A stretch of 64,000 nt of DNA from Hydractinia symbiolongicarpus (lineage: Eukaryota > Cnidaria > Hydrozoa > Anthoathecata > Hydractiniidae). The stretch spans positions 21,990,001 to 22,054,000 of the forward strand of contig NC_079888.1 of the NCBI RefSeq assembly GCF_029227915.1, given 5' to 3'. Below are positions 50,493-63,902 of this stretch, piece after piece. Both the position numbers and the translations under genes were made by a program. Positions within the stretch are counted from its first letter, which is position 1. The number at the start of each line of letters is the position of its first letter. Below the pieces are notes generated by a model. It searched no databases. It was not told where the DNA came from and saw only the letters and a list, made by a program, of their open reading frames with translations.

Positions 50493-50495
50493 TCA
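50489..50495. other. Inversion junction between oppositely oriented satellite blocks
   Basis: The plus-strand monomer runs to CGTTT (monomer base 93) and is followed at once by the reverse complement of GTGAAAA (near monomer base 184). A run of T at 50490-50492 could belong to either side, so the join has about 3 bp of microhomology. Different parts of the monomer meet, so the point itself is not a palindrome. Confidence 0.93.
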
Positions 50496-52544
50496 CAACT
50501 AAAACGCATGAGACTTGCAGTTTTCAAAAATGTTTTCATTTTTGATGAGACGCTGAATAAAAGAAGTTTAATCGCCGGCAAACGAAAACCCGCCATTTCC
50601 CGTAAACCCCGGACTCGGCCCGTATAATCAAAAGTATACAAAGAAAGTACCCAGGGTGTAAATTCATTTCCCGAACGATTTTTTAAATTATTATTTCACC
50701 ACTAAAGCCCATGAGACTTGTAGTTTTTAAAAATGTTTTCATTTTTGATGAGACGCTGAATAAAAGAAGTTTAATCGCCGGCAAACGAAAACCCGCGACT
50801 TCCCGTAAATCCCGGACTCGGCCCGTATAGTCAAAAGTATACAAAGAAAGTACCCAGGGAGTAAACTCATTTCCCGAACGATTTTTTAAATTATTTTTTC
50901 ACCACTAAAACGCATGAGACTTGTAGTTTTCAGAAATGTTTTTATTTTTGATGAGACGCTTAATGAAAGAGGTTTAATCGCCGGCAAACGAAAACCAGCG
51001 ATTTCCCCTAAATCCCGCGCTTGGCCCGTGTAGTCGAATGTATACAAAGAAAGTACCCAGGGAGTAAACTCATTTCCCGAACGATTTTTTAAATTTTTTT
51101 TTCACCACTAAAACGCATGAGACTTGCAGTTTTCAAAAATGTTTTCATTTTTGATGAGACGCTGAATAAAAGAAGTTTAATCGCCGGCAAACGAAAACCC
51201 GCCATTTCCCGTAAACCCCGGACTCGGCCCGTATAATCAAAAGTATACAAAGAAAGTACCCAGGGAGTAAACTTATTTCCCGAACGATTTTTTAAATTAT
51301 TTTTTCACCACTAAAACGCATGAGACTTGTAGTTTTCAAAAATGTTTTCATTTTTGATGGGACGCTGAATAAAAGAAGTTTAATCGCCGGCAAACTAAAA
51401 CCTGCGATTTCCCGTAAATCCCGAACTCTGCCCGTATAGTCAAAAGAATACAAAGAAAGTACCCAGGGTGTAAATTCATTTCCCGAACGATTTTTTAAAT
51501 TATTATTTCACCACTAAAGCCCATGAGACTTGTAGTTTTTAAAAATGTTTTCATTTTTGATGAGACGCTGAATAAAAGAAGTTTAATCGCCGGCAAACGA
51601 AAACCCGCGACTTCCCGTAAATCCCGGACTCGGCCCGTATAGTCAAAAGTATACAAAGAAAGTACCCAGGGAGTAAACTCATTTCCCGAACGATTTTTTA
51701 AATTATTTTTTCACCACTAAAACGCATGAGACTTGTAGTTTTCAGAAATGTTTTCATTTTTCATGAGACGCTTAATGAAAGAGGTTTAATCGCCGGCAAA
51801 CGAAAACCAGCGATTTCCCCTAAATCCCGGGCTTGGCCCGTGTAGTCGAATGTATACAAAGAAAGTACCCAGGGAGTAAACTCATTTCCAGAACGATTTT
51901 TTAAATTATTTTTTCACCACTAAAACGCATGAGACTTGTAGTTTTCAAAAATGTTTTCATTTTTGATGAGACGCTGAATAAAAGAAGTTTAATCGCCGGC
52001 AAACGAAAACCTGCGATTTCCCGTAAATTCCGGACTCGGCCTGTAAAGTCAAAAGTATACAAAGAAAGTACCCAGGGTGTAAACTCATTTCCCGAACGAT
52101 TTTTTAAATTATTATTTCACCACTAAAGCCCATGAGACTTGCAGTTTTCAAAAATGTTTTCATTTTTGATGAGACGCTTAATAAAAGAGGTTTAATCGCC
52201 GGCAAGCGAAATCCCGCGATTTCCCGTAAATCCCGGGCTTGGCCCGTATAGTCGAATGTATACAAAGAAAGTACCAAAGGAGAAAACTCATTTCCCGAAC
52301 GATTTTTTAAATTTTTTTTTTTCACCACTAAAACGCATGAGACTTGTAGTTCTCAAAAATGTTTTCATTTTTGATGAGACGCTGAATAAAAGAAGTTTAA
52401 TCGCCGGCAAACGAAAACCCGCGACTTCCCGTAAATCCCGGACTCGGCCCGTATAGTCAAAAGTATACAAAGAAAGTACCCAGGGAGTAAACTCACTTCC
52501 CGAACGATTTTTTAAATTATTTTTTCACCACTAAAACGCATGAG

Positions 52545-54560
52545 ACTTGCAGTTTTCAAAAATGTTTTTATTTTTGATGAGACGCTGAATAAAAAAAGTT
52601 TAATCGCCGGCAAACGAAAACCTGCGATTTCCCGTAAATCCCAGACTCGGCCCGTATAGTCAAAAGTATACAAAGAAAATACCCAGGCAGTAAACTCATT
52701 TCCCGAACGATTTTTTAAATTATTATTTCACCACTAAAGCCCATGAGACTTGTAGTTTTTAACAATGTTTTCATTTTTGATGAGACGCTGAATAAAAAGA
52801 GTTCAATCGCCGGCAAACGAAAACCCGCCATTTCCCGTAAACCCCGGACTCGGCCCGTATAGTCAAAAGTATACAAAGAAAGTACCCAGGGAGTAAACTC
52901 ATTTCCCGAACGAATATTTAAATTATTATTTAACCACTAAAGCCCATGAGACTTGTAGTTTTCAAAAATGTTTTCATTTTTGATGGGACGCTAAATAAAA
53001 GAAGTTTAATCGTCGGCAAACGAAATCCTGCGATTTCCCGTAAATCCCGGACTCGGCCTGTAAAGTAAAAAGTGAACAAAAAAAGTACCCAGGGAGTAAA
53101 CTCATTTCCCGAACGATTTTTTAAATTATTATTTAACCACTAAAGCCCATGAGACTTGTAGTTTTCAAAAATGTTTTCATTTTTGATGGGACGCTGATTA
53201 AAAAAAGTTTAATCGCCGGCAAACGAAAACCCGCCATTTCCCGTAAATCCCGGGCTTGGCCCGTATAGTCAAAAGTATACAAAGAAAGTACCCAGGGAGT
53301 AAACTCATTTCCCAAACGATTTTTTATATTATTTTTTCACCACTAAAACGCATGAGACTTGTAGTTTTCAAAAATCTTTTCATTTTTGATGGGACGCTGA
53401 ATAAAAGAAGTTTAATCGCCGGCAAACGAAAACCCGCCATTTCCCGTAAATTCCGGACTCGGTCCGTATAGTCAAAAGTATACAAAGAAAGTACCCAGGG
53501 AGTAAACTCATTTCCCAAACGATTTTTTAAATTATTTTTTCACCACTAAAACGCATGAGACTTGTAGTTTTCAAAAATGTTTTCATTTTTGATGAGACGC
53601 TGAATAAAAGGAGTTTAATCGCCGGCAAACGAAAACCCGCCATTTCCCGTAAACCCCGGACTCGGCCCGTATAGTCAAAAGTATACAAAGAAAGTACCCA
53701 GGGAGTAAACTCATTTCCCGAACGATTTTTTAAATTATTTTTTCACCACTAAGACGCATGAGACTTGCAGTTTTCAAAAATGTTTTTATTTTTGATGAGA
53801 CGCTGAATAAAAGAAGTTTAATCGCCGGCAAACGAAAACCTGCGATTTCCTGTAAATCCCAGACTCGGCCCGTATAGTCAAAAGTATACAAAGAAAATAC
53901 CCAGGCAGAAAACTCATTTCCCGAACGATTTTTTAAATTATTATTTCACCACTAAAGCCCATGAGACTTGTAGTTTTTAACAATGTTTTCATTTTTGATG
54001 AGACGCTGAATAAAAAGAGTTCAATCGCCGGCAAACGAAAACCTGCCATTTCCCGTAAACCCCGGACTCGGCCCGTATAGTCAAAAGTATACAAAGAAAG
54101 TACCCAGGGAGTAAACTCATTTCCCGAACGAATATTTAAATTATTATTTAACTACTAAAGCCCATGAGACTTGTAGTTTTCAAAAATGTTTTCATTTTTG
54201 ATGGGACGCTGAATAAAAGAAGTTTAATCGTCGGCAAACGAAAACCTGCGATTTCCCGTAAATCCCGGACTCGGCCTGTAAAGTAAAAAGTGTACAAAAA
54301 AAGTACCCAGGGAGTAAACTCATTTCCCGAACGATTTTTTAAATTATTATTTAACCACTAAAGCCCATGAGACTTGTAGTTTTCAAAAATGTTTTCATTT
54401 TTGATGGGACGCTGATTAAAAAAAGTTTAATCGCCGGCAAAAGAAAACCCGCCATTTCCCGTAAATCCCGGGCTTGGCCCGTATAGTCAAAAGTATACAA
54501 AGAAAGTACCCAGGGAGTAAACTCATTTCCCGAACGATTTTTTATATTATTTTTTCACCA
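52545..54560 (-). repeat. 1,218-bp hexamer HOR in inverted block
   Basis: About 52545-53340 matches about 53760-54560 with a 1,218-bp offset (ACCCAGGCAG at 52681 and 53899). Shared variants are TTTTTAACAATG, AAAAAGAGTTCAATCG, CGAATATTTAAATT and GCCTGTAAAGTAAAAAGTG. Confidence 0.8.
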
Positions 54561-55969
54561 CTAAAACGCATGAGACTTGTAGTTTTCAAAAATGTTTTCA
54601 TTTTTGATGAGACGCTTAATGAAAGAGGTTTAATCGCCGGCAAACAAAAACCCGCCATTTCCCGTAAACCCCGGGCTTAGCCCGTATAGTCAATGTATAC
54701 AAAGAAAGTACCCTGTGAGTAAACTCATTTCCAGAACAATTTTTTAAATTATCTTTTCACCACTAAATCGCATGAGACTTGCAGTTTTCAAAAATGTTTT
54801 CATTTTTGATGAGACGCTGAATAAAAGAAGTTTAAGCGCCGGCAAACGAAAACCTGCGATTCCCGTAAATCCCGGACTCGGCCCGTATAGCCAAAAGTAT
54901 ACAAAGAAAGTACCCAGGGAGTAAACTCATTTCCGAACGATTTTTTAAATTATTTTTTCACCACTAAAGCCCATGAGACTTGTAGTTTTCAAAAATGTTT
55001 TCATTTTTAATGAGACGCTGAATAAAAGAAGTTTAATCGCCGGCAAACGAAAACCCGCCATTTCCCGTAAACCCCGGATTCGGGCCGTATAGTCAAAAGT
55101 ATACAAAGAAAGTACCCAGGGAGTAAACTCATTTCCGGAACGATTTTTTAAATTATTTTTTCACCACTAAATCGAATGAGACTTGCAGTTTTCAAAAATG
55201 TCTTCATTTTTGATGAGACGCTGAATAAAAGAAGTTTAATCGCCGGCAAACAAAAACCCGCGATTTCCCGTAAATCCCGGACTCGGCCCGTATAGTCAAA
55301 AGTATACAAAGAAAGTACCCAGGGAGTAAACTCATTTCCCGAACGATTTTTTAAATTATTTTTTCACCACTAAAGCCCATGAGACTTGTAGTTTTTAAAA
55401 ATGTTTTCATTTTTGATGAGACGCTGAATAAAAGGAGTTTAATCGCCGGCAAACGAAAACCCGCCATTTCCCGTAAACCCCGGGCTTGTCCCGTATAGTC
55501 GAATGTATACAAAGAAAGTACCCTGTGAGTAAACTCATTTCCAGAACAATTTTTTAAATTATCTTTTCACCACTAAATCGCATGAGACTTGCAGTTTTCA
55601 AAAATGTTTTCATTTTTGATGAGACGCTGAATAAAAGAAGTTTAATCGCCGGCAAACGAAAACCCGCGATTTCCCGTAAATCCCGGACTCGGAACGTATA
55701 GTCAAAAGTATACAAAGAAAGTACCCAGGGAGTAAACTCATTTCCGAACGATTTTTTAAATTATTTTTTCACCACTAAAGACCATGAGACTTGTAGTTTT
55801 TAACAATGTTTTCATTTTTTATGAGACGCTAAATAAAACGAGTTTAATCGCCGGCAAACAAAAACCCGCCATTTCCCGTAAACCCCGGATTCGGCCCGTA
55901 TAGTCAAAAGTATACAAAGAAAGTACCCAGGGAGTAAACTCATTTCCGGAACGATTTTTTAAATTATTT

Positions 55970-58010
55970 TTTCACCACTAAAACGCATGAGACTTGTATT
56001 TTTTAAAAATGTTTTCATTTTTGATGAGACGCTGAATAAAAGAAGTTTAATCGTCGGCAAACGAAAACCTGCGATTTCCCGTAAATCCCGGACTCGGCCT
56101 GTAAATTTAAAAGTATACAAAAAAAGTACCCAGGGAGTAAACTTATTTCCCGAACGATTTTTTAAATTATTATTTAACCACTAAAGCCCATGAGACTTGT
56201 AGTTTTCAAAAATGTTTTCATTTTTGATGAGACGCTGATTAAAAGAAGTTTATTTGCCGGCAAACGAAAACCCACCATTTCCAGTAAATCCCGGGCTTGG
56301 CCCGTATAGTCAAAAGTATACAAAGAAATTACCCAGGGAGTAAACTCATTTCCCGAACGATTTTTCATATTACTTTTCCACCACTAAAACGCATAAGACT
56401 TGTAGTTTTCAAAATTCTTTTCATTTTTGATGGGACGCTGAATAAAAGAAATTTAATCGCCGGCAAACGAAAACCCGCGATTTCCCGTAAATCCCGGACT
56501 CGGCCCGTATAGTCAAAAGTATACAAAGAAAGTGCCCAGGGAGTAAACTCATTTCCCGAACGATTTTTTAAATTATTTTTTCACCACTAAAACGCATGAG
56601 ACTTGTAGTTTTCAAAAATGTTTTCATTTTTGATGGGACGCTAAATAAAAGAAGTTTAATCGCAAGCAAACGAAAACCCGCGATTTCCCGTAAATCCCGG
56701 ACTCGGCCCGTATAGTCAAAAGTTTACAAAGAAAGTACCCAGGGAGTAAACTCATTTCCCGAACGATTTTTTAAATTATTTTTTCACCACTAAAACGCAT
56801 GAGACTTGTAGTTTTCAAAAATGTTTTCATTTTTGATGAGACGCTTAATGAAAGAGGTTTAATCGTCGGCAAACGAAAACCCGCGATTTCCCGTAAATCA
56901 CGGGCTTAGCCCGTATAGTCGAATGTATACAAAGAAAGTACCCTGTGAGTAAACTCATTTCCAGAACGATTTTTTAAATTATCTTTTCACCACTAAAACG
57001 CATGAGACTTGTAGTTTTTGAAAATGTTTTTATTTTTGATGAGACGCTTAATGAAAGAGGTTTAATCGTCGGCAAACGAAAACCCGCGATTTCCCGTAAA
57101 TCACGGGCTTAGCCCGTATAGTCGAATGTATACAAAGAAAGTACCCTGTGAGTAAACTCATTTCCAGAACGATTTTTTAAATTATTTTTTCACCACTAAA
57201 ACGCATGAGACTTGTAGTTTTCAAAAATGTTTTCATTTTTGATGAGACGCTGAATAAAAGAAGTTTAATCGTCGGCAAACGAAAACCTGCGATTTCCCGT
57301 AAATCCCGGACTCGGCCTGTAAATTTAAAAGTATACAAAAAAAGTACCCAGGGAGTAAACTTATTTCCCGAACGATTTTTTAAATTATTATTTAACCACT
57401 AAAGCCCATGAGACTTGTAGTTTTCAAAAATGTTTTCATTTTTGATGAGACGCTGATTAAAAGAAGTTTATTTGCCGGCAAACGAAAACCCACCATTTCC
57501 AGTAAATCCCGGGCTTGGCCCGTATAGTCAAAAGTATACAAAGAAATTACCCAGGGAGTAAACTCATTTCCCGAACGATTTTTCATATTACTTTTTCACC
57601 ACTAAAACGCATAAGACTTGTAGTTTTCAAAATTCTTTTCATTTTTGATGGGACGCTGAATAAAAGAAATTTAATCGCCGGCAAACGAAAACCCGCGATT
57701 TCCCGTAAATCCCGGACTCGGCCCGTATAGTCAAAAGTATACAAAGAAAGTGCCCAGGGAGTAAACTCATTTCCCGAACGATTTTTTAAATTATTTTTTC
57801 ACCACTAAAACGCATGAGACTTGTAGTTTTCAAAAATGTTTTCATTTTTGATGAGACGCTTAATGAAAGAGGTTTAATCGCCGGCAAACGAAAACCAGCG
57901 ATTTCCCCTAAATCCCAGGCTTGGCCCGTGTAGTCGAATATATACAAAGAAAGTACCCAGGGAGTAAACTTATTTCCCGAACGATTTTTAAATTTTTTTT
58001 TTCACCACTA
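55970..58010 (-). repeat. 1,218-bp hexamer HOR in inverted block
   Basis: About 55970-56790 recurs at about 57190-58005. Markers are CTGTAAATTTAAAAG, AGTTTATTTGCCGGC, CATATTACTTTTCC or CATATTACTTTTTC, AAAATTCTTTTCATTTTTG and AGAAATTTAATCG. The copies are nearly identical. Confidence 0.82.
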
Positions 58011-60040
58011 AAACGCATGAGACTTGTAGTTTTCAAAAATGTTTTCATTTTTGATGGGACGCTGAATAAAAGAGGTTTAATCGCAAGCAAACGAAAACCC
58101 GCGATTTCCCGTAAATCCCGGACTCGGCCCGTATAGTCAAAAGTTTACAAAGAAAGTACCCAGGGAGTAAACTCATTTCCCGAACGATTTTCTAAATTAT
58201 TTTTTCACCACTAAAACGCATGAGACTTGTAGTTTTCAAAAATGTTTTCATTTTTGATGAGACGCTTAATGAAAGAGGTTTAATCGTCGGCAAACGAAAA
58301 CCCGCGATTTCCCGTAAATCACGGGTTAGCCCGTATAGTCGAATGTATACAAAGAAAGTACCCTGTGAGTAAACTCATTTCCAGAACGATTTTTTAAATT
58401 ATCTTTTCACCACTAAAACGCATGAGACTTGTAGTTTTTGAAAATGTTTTTATTTTTGATGAGACGCTGAATAAAAAAGTTTAATCGACGGCAAACGAAA
58501 ACCTGCGATTCCCGTAAATCCCGGACTCGGCCCGTATAGTCAAAAGTATACAAAGAAAGTACCCAGGGAGTAAACTCATTTCCCGAACGATTTTTTAAAT
58601 TATTTTTTCACCACTAAAGCCCATGAGACTTGTAGTTTTCAAAAATGTTTTCATTTTTGATGAGACGCTTAATGAAAGAGGTTTAACCGCCGGGAAACGA
58701 AAACCAGCGATTTCCCCTAAATCCCAGGCTTGGCCCGTGTAGTCGAATGTATACAAAGAAAGTACCCAGGGAGTAAACTTATTTCCCGAACGATTTTTAA
58801 AATTTTTTTTTCACCACTAAAACGCATGAGACTTGTAGTTTTCAAAAATGTTTTCATTTTTGATGAGACGCTTAATGAAAGCGGTTTATTCGCCGGCAAA
58901 CGAAAACCCACGATTTCCCGCAAATCCCGGGCTTGGCCCATATAGTTGAATGTATACAAGGATAGCACCCTGTGAGTAAACTCATTTTCAGAACGATTTT
59001 TTAAAATATTTTTTCACCACTAAAACGCATGAGACTTGTAGTTTTCAAAAATGTTTTCATTTTTGATGGGACGCTGAATAAAAGAGGTTTATTCGCAAGC
59101 AAACGAAAACCCGCGATTTCCCGTAAATCCCGGACTCGGCCCGTATAGTCAAAAGTTTACAAAGAAAGTACCCAGGGAGTAAACTCATTTCCCGAACGAT
59201 TTTTTAAATTATTTTTTCACCACTAAAACGCATGAGACTTGTAGTTTTCAAAAATGTTTTCATTTTTGATGAGACGCTTAATGAAAGAGGTTTAATCGTC
59301 GGCAAACGAAAACCCGCGATTTCCCGTAAATCACGGGTTAGCCCGTATAGTCGAATGTATACAAAGAAAGTACCCTGTGAGTAAACTCATTTCCAGAACG
59401 ATTTTTTAAATTATCTTTTCACCACTAAAACGCATGAGACTTGTAGTTTTTGAAAATGTTTTTATTTTTGATGAGACGCTGAATAAAAAAGTTTAATCGA
59501 CGGCAAACGAAAACCTGCGATTCCCGTAAATCCCGGACTCGGCCCGTATAGTCAAAAGTATACAAAGAAAGTACCCAGGGAGTAAACTCATTTCCCGAAC
59601 GATTTTTTAAATTATTTTTTCACCACTAAAGCCCATGAGACTTGTAGTTTTCAAAAATGTTTTCATTTTTGATGAGACGCTTAATGAAAGAGGTTTAACC
59701 GCCGGGAAACGAAAACCAGCGATTTCCCCTAAATCCCAGGCTTGGCCCGTGTAGTCGAATGTATACAAAGAAAGTACCCAGGGAGTAAACTTATTTCCCG
59801 AACGATTTTTAAAATTTTTTTTTCACCACTAAAACGCATGAGACTTGTAGTTTTCAAAAATGTTTTCATTTTTGATGAGACGCTTAATGAAAGCGGTTTA
59901 TTCGCCGGCAAACGAAAACCCACGATTTCCCGCAAATCCCGGGCTTGGCCCATATAGTTGAATGTATACAAGGATAGCACCCTGTGAGTAAACTCATTTT
60001 CAGAACGATTTTTTAAAATATTTTTTCACCACTAAAACGC
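58010..60040 (-). repeat. Two tandem copies of a 1,012-bp pentamer HOR
   Basis: About 58010-59020 and 59021-60040. ACGGGTTAGCCCG recurs at 58320 and 59332. Also shared are GAATAAAAAAGTTTAATCGACG, GTTTAACCGCCGGGAAACG, ATAGTTGAATGTATAC and ACAAGGATAGCACC. I found almost no differences apart from single bases such as TTTAATCGCAAGC against TTTATTCGCAAGC. Confidence 0.88.
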
Positions 60041-60319
60041 ATAAGACTTGTAGTTTTCAAAAATGTTTTCATTTTTGATGAGACGCTGAATAAAAGAAGT
60101 TTAATCGCCGGCAAACGAAAACCTGCCATTTCCCGTAAATCCCGGACTCGGCCCGTATAGTCAAAAGTATACAAAGAAAGTACCCAGGGAGTAAACTCAT
60201 TTCCCGAACGATTTTTTAAATTATTTTTTCAACACTAAAGCCCATGAGACTTGTAGTTTTTAAAAATGTTTTCATTTTTGATGAGACGCTGAATAAAAGG
60301 AGTTTAATCGCCGGCAAAC

Positions 60320-60340
60320 GAAAACCCGCTAAAACGCATG
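60320..60340 (-). repeat. Truncated monomer, about 109-bp internal deletion
   Basis: GAAAACCCGC is joined directly to TAAAACGCATGAG. In a full monomer about 109 bp, from the GC-rich core through the GGGAAATGAG end to the CACCAC motif, would lie between. A second, 14-bp deletion follows at about 60598, where AATAAAAG joins GCAAACG and the AGTTTAATCGCCG segment is missing. Confidence 0.85.
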
Positions 60341-61339
60341 AGACTTGCAGTTGTCAAAAATGTTTTCATTTTTGATGAGACGCTGAATAAAAGAAGTTTA
60401 ATCGCCGGCAAACGAAAACCTGCGATTTCCTGTAAATCTCAGACTCGGCCCGCATAGTCAAAAGTATACAAAGAAAATACCCAGGGAGTAAACTCATTTC
60501 CCGAACGATTTTTTAAATTACTATTTCACCACTAAAGCCCATGAGACTTGTAGTTTTTAACAATGTTTTCATTTTTGATGAGACGCTGAATAAAAGGCAA
60601 ACGAAAACCCGCCACTTCCCGTAAACCCCGGACTCGGCCCGTATAGTCAAAAGTATACAAAGAAAGTACCCAGGGAGTAAACTCATTTCCCGAACGATTT
60701 TTTAAATTATTTTTTCACCACTAAAACGCATGAGACTTGCAGTTTTCAAAAATGTTTTCATTTTTGATGAGACGCTGAATAAAAGAAGTTTAATCGCCGG
60801 CAAACGAAAACCTGCGATTTCCCGTAAATCTCAGACTCGGCCCGTATAGTCAAAAGTATACAAAGAAAATACCCAGGGAGTAAACTCATTTCCCGAACGA
60901 TTTTTTAAATTATTATTTCACCACTAAAACCCATGAGACTTGTAGTTTTTAACAATGTTTTCATTTTTGATGAGACGCTGAATAAAAGGAGTTTAATCGC
61001 CGGCAAACGAAAACCCGCCATTTCCCGTAAACCCCGGACTCGGCCCGTATAGTCAAAAGTATACAAAGAAAGTACCCAGGGAGTAAACTCATTTCCCGAA
61101 CGATTTTTTAAATTATTTTTTCACCACTAAAACGCATGAGACTTGTAGTTTTCAAAAATGTTTTCATTTTTGATGAGACGCTGAATAAAAGAAGTTTAAT
61201 CGTCGGCAAAAGAAAACCTGCGATTTCCCGTAAATCCCGGACTCGGCCTGTAAAGTCAAAAGTATATAAAAAAAGTACCCAGGGAGTAAACTCATTTCCC
61301 AAACGATTTTTTAAATTATTTTTTCACCACTAAAGCCCA

Positions 61340-63420
61340 TGAGACTTGTAGTTTTCAAAAATGTTTTCATTTTTGATGAGACGCTGAATAAAAGGAGTTT
61401 AATCGCCGGCAAACGAAAACCTGCCATTTCCCGTAAACCCCGGCCTTGTCCCGTATAGTCGAATGTATACAAAGAAAGTACCCTGTGAGTAAACTCATTT
61501 CCAGAACAATTTTTTAAATTATCTTTTCACCACTAAATCGCATGAGACTTGCAGTTTTCAAAAATGTTTTCATTTTTGATGAGACGCTGAATAAAAGAAG
61601 TTTAATCGCCGGCAAACGAAAACCCGCGATTTCCCGTAAATCCCGGACTCGGCCCGTATAGTCAAAAGTATACAAAGAAAGTACCCAGGGAGTAAACTCA
61701 TTTCCCGAACGATTTTTTAAATTATTTTTTCACCACTAAAGCCCATGAGACTTGTAGTTTTTAACAATGTTTTCATTTTTAATGAGACGCTGAATAAAAG
61801 GGGTTTAATCGCCGGCAAACGAAAACCCGCCATTTTCCGTAAACCCCGGACTCGGCAGGTATAGTCAAAAGTATACAAAGAAAGTACCCAGGGAGTAAAC
61901 TCATTTCCCGAGCGATTTTTTAAATTATTTTTTAACCACTAAAACGCATGAGACTTGTAGTTTTCAAAAATGTTTTCATTTTTGATGAGACGCTGAATAA
62001 AAGAAGTTTAATCGTCGGCAAACGAAAACCTGCGATTTCCCGTAAATCCCGGACTCGCCCTGTAAATTTAAAAGTATACAAAAAAAGTACCCAGGGAGTA
62101 AACTCATTTCCCGAACGATTTTTTAAATTATTATTTCACCACTAAAGCCCATGAGACTTGTAGTTTTTAACAATGTTTTCATTTTTGATGAGACGCTGAA
62201 TAAAAGGAGTTTAATCGCCGGCAAACGAAAACCCGCCATTTCCCGTAAACCCCGGACTCGGCCCGTATAGTAAAAAGTATACAAAGAAAGTACCCAGGGA
62301 GTATACTCATTTCCCGAACGATTTTTTAAATTATTTTTTCACCACTAAAACGCATGAGACTTATAGTTTTCAAAAATGTTTTCATTTTTGATGAGACGCT
62401 GAATAAAAGAAGTTTAATCGTCGGCAAACGAAAACCTGCGATTTCCCGTAAATCCCGGACTCGGCCTGTAAAGTCAAAAGTATATAAAAAAAGTACCTAG
62501 GGAGTAAACTTATTTCCCAAACGATTTTTTAAATTATTATTTCACGACTAAAGCCCATGAGACTTGTAGTTTTTAAAAATGTTTTCATTTTTGTTGAGAC
62601 GCTGAACAAAAGAAGTTTAATCGCCGGCAAACGAAAACCCGCGATTTCCCATAAATCCCGGACTCGGCCCGTATAGTCAAAAGTATACAAAGAAAGTACC
62701 CAGGGAGTAAACTCATTTCCCGAACGATTTTTTAAATTATTTTTTCACCACTAAAGCCCATGAGACTTGTAGTTTTTAAAAATGTTTTCATTTTTGATGA
62801 GACGCTGAATAAAAGGAGTTTAATCGCCGGCAAACGAAAACCTGCCATTTCCCGTAAACCCCGGCCTTGTCCCGTATAGTCGAATGTATACAAACAAAGT
62901 ACCCTGTGAGTAAACTCATTTCCAGAACAATTTTTTAAATTATCTTTTCACCACTAAATCGCATGAGACTTGCAGTTTTCAAAAATGTTTTCATTTTTGA
63001 TGAGACGCTGAATAAAAGAAGTTAAAACGCCGGCAAACGAAAGCCCGCGATTTCCCGTAAATCCCGGACTCGGCCCGTATAGTCAAAAGTATACAAAGAA
63101 AGTACCCAGGGAGTAAACTCATTTCCCGAGCGATTTTTTCAATTATTTTTTAACCACTAAAACGCATGAGACTTGTAGTTTTCAAAAATGTTTTCATTTT
63201 TGATGAGACGCTGAATAAAAGAAGTTTAATCGTCGGCAAACGAAAACCTGCGATTTCCCGTAAATCCCGGACTCGCCCTGTAAATTTAAAAGTATACAAA
63301 AAAAGTACCCAGGGAGTAAACTCATTTCCCGAACGATTTTTTAAATTATTATTTAACCACTAAAGCCCATGAGACTTGTAGTTTTCAAAAATGTTTTCAT
63401 TTTTCATGAGACGCCTAATG
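61340..63420 (-). repeat. Overlapping 1,421- and 1,218-bp HORs
   Basis: CGGCCTTGTCCCG recurs at 61441 and 62862 (offset 1,421, seven monomers), and the CTGTAAATTTAAAAG monomer recurs near 62060 and 63278 (offset 1,218, six monomers). The two offsets in one region show repeated unequal exchange. Confidence 0.75.
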
Positions 63421-63753
63421 AAAGAGGTTTAATCGCCGGGAAACGAAATCCAGAGATTTCCCCTAAATCCCAGGCTTGGCCCGTGTAGTCGAATGTATAC
63501 AAAGAAAGTACCCAGGGAGCAAACTTATTTCCCGAACGATTTTTAAATTTTTTTTTTCACCACTAAAACGCATGAGACTTGTAGTTTTCAAAAATGTTTT
63601 CATTTTTGATGAGACGCTTAATGAAAGCGGTTTAATCGCCGGCAAACGAAAACCCGCGATTTCAAGCAAATCCCGGGCTTGGCCCATATAGTTGAATGTA
63701 TACAAAGAAAGTACCCTGTGAGTAAACTCATTTCCAGAACGATTTTTTAAATT

Positions 63754-63902
63754 ATTTTTTCACCACTAAAACGCATAAGACTTGTAGTTTTTAAAAATGT
63801 TTTCATTTTTGATGAGACGCTGATTCTTTTATTCAGCGTCTCATCAAAAATGAAAACAAGTTTGAAAACTACAAGTCTCATGCGTTTTAGTGGTGAAAAA
63901 AT
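63754..63902. repeat. 149-bp snap-back palindrome from a micro-inversion
   Basis: The minus-orientation monomer folds back on itself. Bases 63799-63823 are the exact reverse complement of 63833-63857 (25 bp, GTTTTCATTTTTGATGAGAC and following), around a 9-nt loop at 63824-63832. Pairing continues with a few mismatches outward to 63754 and 63902, with the symmetry axis at 63828. The right arm is a 79-bp piece of plus-orientation monomer. The array returns to minus at GATACCCAGGG. Confidence 0.93.

Larger units (their letters stand above)
50493..63823 (-). repeat. 203-bp satellite array in inverted orientation (about 66 monomers)
   Basis: Every monomer reads as the reverse complement of those to the left: for example CGCATGAGACTTGTAG, GATGAGACGCTGAATAAAAG, GCCGGCAAACG, GTATACAAAG and GGGAGTAAACTCATTTCC. 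Both A-like (CGCTTAATGAAAGAGG, GTCGAATGTATAC) and B-like (CGCTGAATAAAAGAAG, GTCAAAAGTATAC) monomers are present. Some variants are restricted to this block, such as GCCTGTAAAGTC, CTGTAAATTTAAAAG and TCGCAAGCAAACG. Confidence 0.96.

Noticed and set aside
50411-50641. 76-codon open frame across the inversion junction
   Set aside because: A chance fusion of satellite read in two orientations, without a supported start.
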